Part shown: piece after piece, positions 11,606 to 12,809 of the stretch
How positions within the stretch are numbered: the stretch's first letter is position 1
Layout of the letters: each line of letters opens with the position of its first letter
Source of the DNA: Clostridia bacterium
Lineage (GTDB): Bacteria; Bacillota_E; SLMV01; PUMD01
Length of the DNA stretch: 12,809 nt
Assembly (NCBI GenBank): GCA_003563755.1
Contig: PWUB01000057.1
Span: forward strand, 1-12,809
Direction of reading: 5' to 3'
Notes under the pieces: generated by a model
What the model was told of the DNA's origin: nothing
Seen by the model: the letters and a program-made list of their open reading frames with translations, nothing else
Databases searched by the model: none
Position numbers and translations under genes: made by a program

Positions 11606-12518
11606 GACCACGGAGATAAGGTGCGGGGATAGGACCCTGAGGATTCTTCACCTGGCGGAGGACGGGTTCTGCCGGGGGGTTCGCGGGGCGGTGGAGACTG
11701 CCCTACAGACCGCAGAGGGACACCCCGACGCCGCCGTGGTGACCCTGGGAGAGGTGGTGCACAACCCCCTGGTGGTCGAAAGACTCCGTTTCAGCGGTGT
11801 GCGGGCGGTCCACCGCCCGGAGGATGTGCCGCCGGGTGCGGTGGTGATCATCCGGAGCCACGGCGTCGCCCCGGAGATTGTATGCGAGCTGCTTGAGAGG
11901 GGGGCGGAGGTCGTCGATGCCACCTGTCCGAAGGTGCGCAGCGTGCAGCGGGCCGCCGAGCGGCACCGGGAGCTGGGCGAGGAGGTGGTGGTGATCGGCC
12001 ACCGTGACCACCCCGAAGTGCAGGGGGTGTACGCCCGGTGCGGTGAGAAGGGCCGCACCGTGTGCAGCGCCGCGGAGGCGGAGGAACTCCCGTGGGCGGA
12101 GCACAGGACGGTGCTCTTTCAGACCACCTTCGACCCGGACAGGGGAGAACGGATACTCGAGGCCGTTCGGGACCGCACGGGCTCCGTTGAGGTCAAGGAT
12201 ACCCTGTGTCATTCTGTCAGCGACCGGCGGAAACTGGTGAGACAGATGGTGCACGAGGTGGAGTGCCTCGTAGTGGTGGGCGGCAGGAACAGTTCGAACA
12301 CCACTTCCCTGGTGAATGTAGGTGAGCAGGCAGGAATCCCTACCTTCCACGTTGAAGGTGCCAATGAGTCATTTCCTGCGGTCGTCCGGGATTATGACTC
12401 CGTCGCGGTGGTTGGCGGAACCTCCACGCCGGAGGAGAGTATAGATGAAGTGAGAAATGCCATAATTTCTGGCTTCCGTCAACACGCTGGCAGTGAGCCG
12501 AAAGGTCTGCTATCTTAA
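11598..12518 (+). CDS. ispH: 4-hydroxy-3-methylbut-2-enyl diphosphate reductase
   Basis: 306-residue iron-sulfur enzyme for the last step of the MEP pathway, making IPP and DMAPP. The three cluster cysteines are Cys25 (GFCRGV), Cys110 (DATCPKV) and Cys204 (TLCHSV); substrate-binding His55 (VVHNP), His88 (RSHGV), and the HPEVQG motif with His138 and catalytic Glu140 are all present, as are GGRNSSNT and the late GGTSTPEESI. ATG 11598 is preferred over 11577: GGAGAG lies seven bases upstream and the protein then starts close to the conserved region. Standalone IspH, not the longer IspH-S1 fusion seen in some clostridia: a TAA ends it before the downstream S1-like gene. Confidence 0.96.
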   Translation: MIETTEIRCGDRTLRILHLAEDGFCRGVRGAVETALQTAEGHPDAAVVTLGEVVHNPLVVERLRFSGVRAVHRPEDVPPGAVVIIRSHGVAPEIVCELLERGAEVVDATCPKVRSVQRAAERHRELGEEVVVIGHRDHPEVQGVYARCGEKGRTVCSAAEAEELPWAEHRTVLFQTTFDPDRGERILEAVRDRTGSVEVKDTLCHSVSDRRKLVRQMVHEVECLVVVGGRNSSNTTSLVNVGEQAGIPTFHVEGANESFPAVVRDYDSVAVVGGTSTPEESIDEVRNAIISGFRQHAGSEPKGLLS

Positions 12519-12536
12519 GCATGTGCCAACGCTGTC

Positions 12537-12566
12537 TTGATACTGCACGATGGGGGGTGGTATGAC
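12537..12566 (+). promoter_or_regulatory. Probable sigma-A promoter of the gene after ispH
   Basis: TTGATA (12537-12542), 18 bases, TATGAC (12561-12566) preceded by TGg as an extended -10. Transcription would start near 12573, about 70 bases before the ATG at 12643. Confidence 0.45.
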
Positions 12567-12642
12567 GCGAACCTGTAGGGTCGATCTCGTACTGTAGTCG
12601 TGGTGGCCAAGTCGATAACGAAGCCTTCCTGCAAGGGATCTC

Positions 12643-12809
12643 ATGAGCAGAAGTTCCGTTGAGAGAGGCGAAGGAGAGGAACATTACAACGTGTTCGACG
12701 AAGAAAAAGACATCAGTCAGGATCCAGAGATGGAAAAAAAGGAGCGCGCCGACGAGGAAGAGATTTCCGAGGATGCCGACGCGGAGCATCCCGAAGAAGT
12801 AGATGCCTG
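12643..12809 (+). CDS. rpsA: Acidic N-terminus, probably 30S ribosomal protein S1-like (partial)
   Basis: At least 55 residues, continuing beyond the window. The visible part starts MSRSSVERGEGEEHYNVFDE and is strongly acidic with many Glu and Asp; no S1 domain is visible yet. The call rests on position: in many clostridia an S1-repeat protein gene directly follows ispH and often has an acidic, low-complexity leader. ATG 12643 has an AAGGGA site four bases upstream, which is tight; GTG 12691 in the same frame has a better AAGGAGAGG at 11 bases. Any other acidic protein remains possible until the downstream sequence is seen. Confidence 0.5.
   Translation, partial: MSRSSVERGEGEEHYNVFDEEKDISQDPEMEKKERADEEEISEDADAEHPEEVDA

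Overview
This window looks like chromosomal DNA from a high-GC, spore-forming member of the Bacillota, probably a clostridia-like anaerobe. The evidence is the spmA-spmB spore maturation pair, the rluB ... cmk-plsC-ispH-(S1-like gene) order familiar from clostridial genomes, strong GGAGG-type ribosome binding sites, sigma-A-type promoters, frequent TTG/GTG starts, a single-cluster ferredoxin and a transcription-terminating cobalamin riboswitch. No rRNA is present, so the genus cannot be named.

Layout. 1-166 (minus): 5' end of a thioredoxin gene. 266-287: perfect inverted repeat, a likely operator, in front of a two-gene unit at 328-749 (small two-helix membrane protein plus short Xre-type regulator). 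991-2117: spmA and spmB, overlapping. 2214-3472: promoter, 5' stem-loop, a RidA-family gene and rluB, overlapping. 3488-5143: nicotinamidase and nicotinate phosphoribosyltransferase, a two-step NAD salvage unit closed by a 12-bp hairpin. 5221-5412 (minus): a ferredoxin of the Pyrococcus type with an Asp in place of one cluster Cys. 5537-6160: two small paralogous genes made of a hydrophobic RDDxxTLLLFLLLAG repeat, each behind a near-identical promoter. 6267-9474: sigma-A promoter, cobalamin riboswitch, intrinsic terminator and a BtuF-BtuC-BtuD corrinoid importer. 9522-10055: an unrecognised single-pass membrane protein. 10072-12518: promoter, an unusual leader, then cmk, plsC and ispH, tightly packed. 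12643-end: start of an acidic protein, probably S1-like.

How the genes fit together. The 3' part is core metabolism (CMP kinase, phosphatidate synthesis, isoprenoid precursor synthesis, translation). The spm pair, RluB and the cmk block look like the conserved backbone. The NAD salvage genes, ferredoxin, repeat proteins and B12 importer sit between rluB and cmk and look like an accessory insertion between those blocks. The most unusual element is the pair of repeat-protein genes: the whole cassette (promoter, untranslated leader and coding repeats) appears duplicated, and differences between repeats are mostly synonymous in the plus-strand frame, which argues that the hydrophobic peptides are really made and selected.
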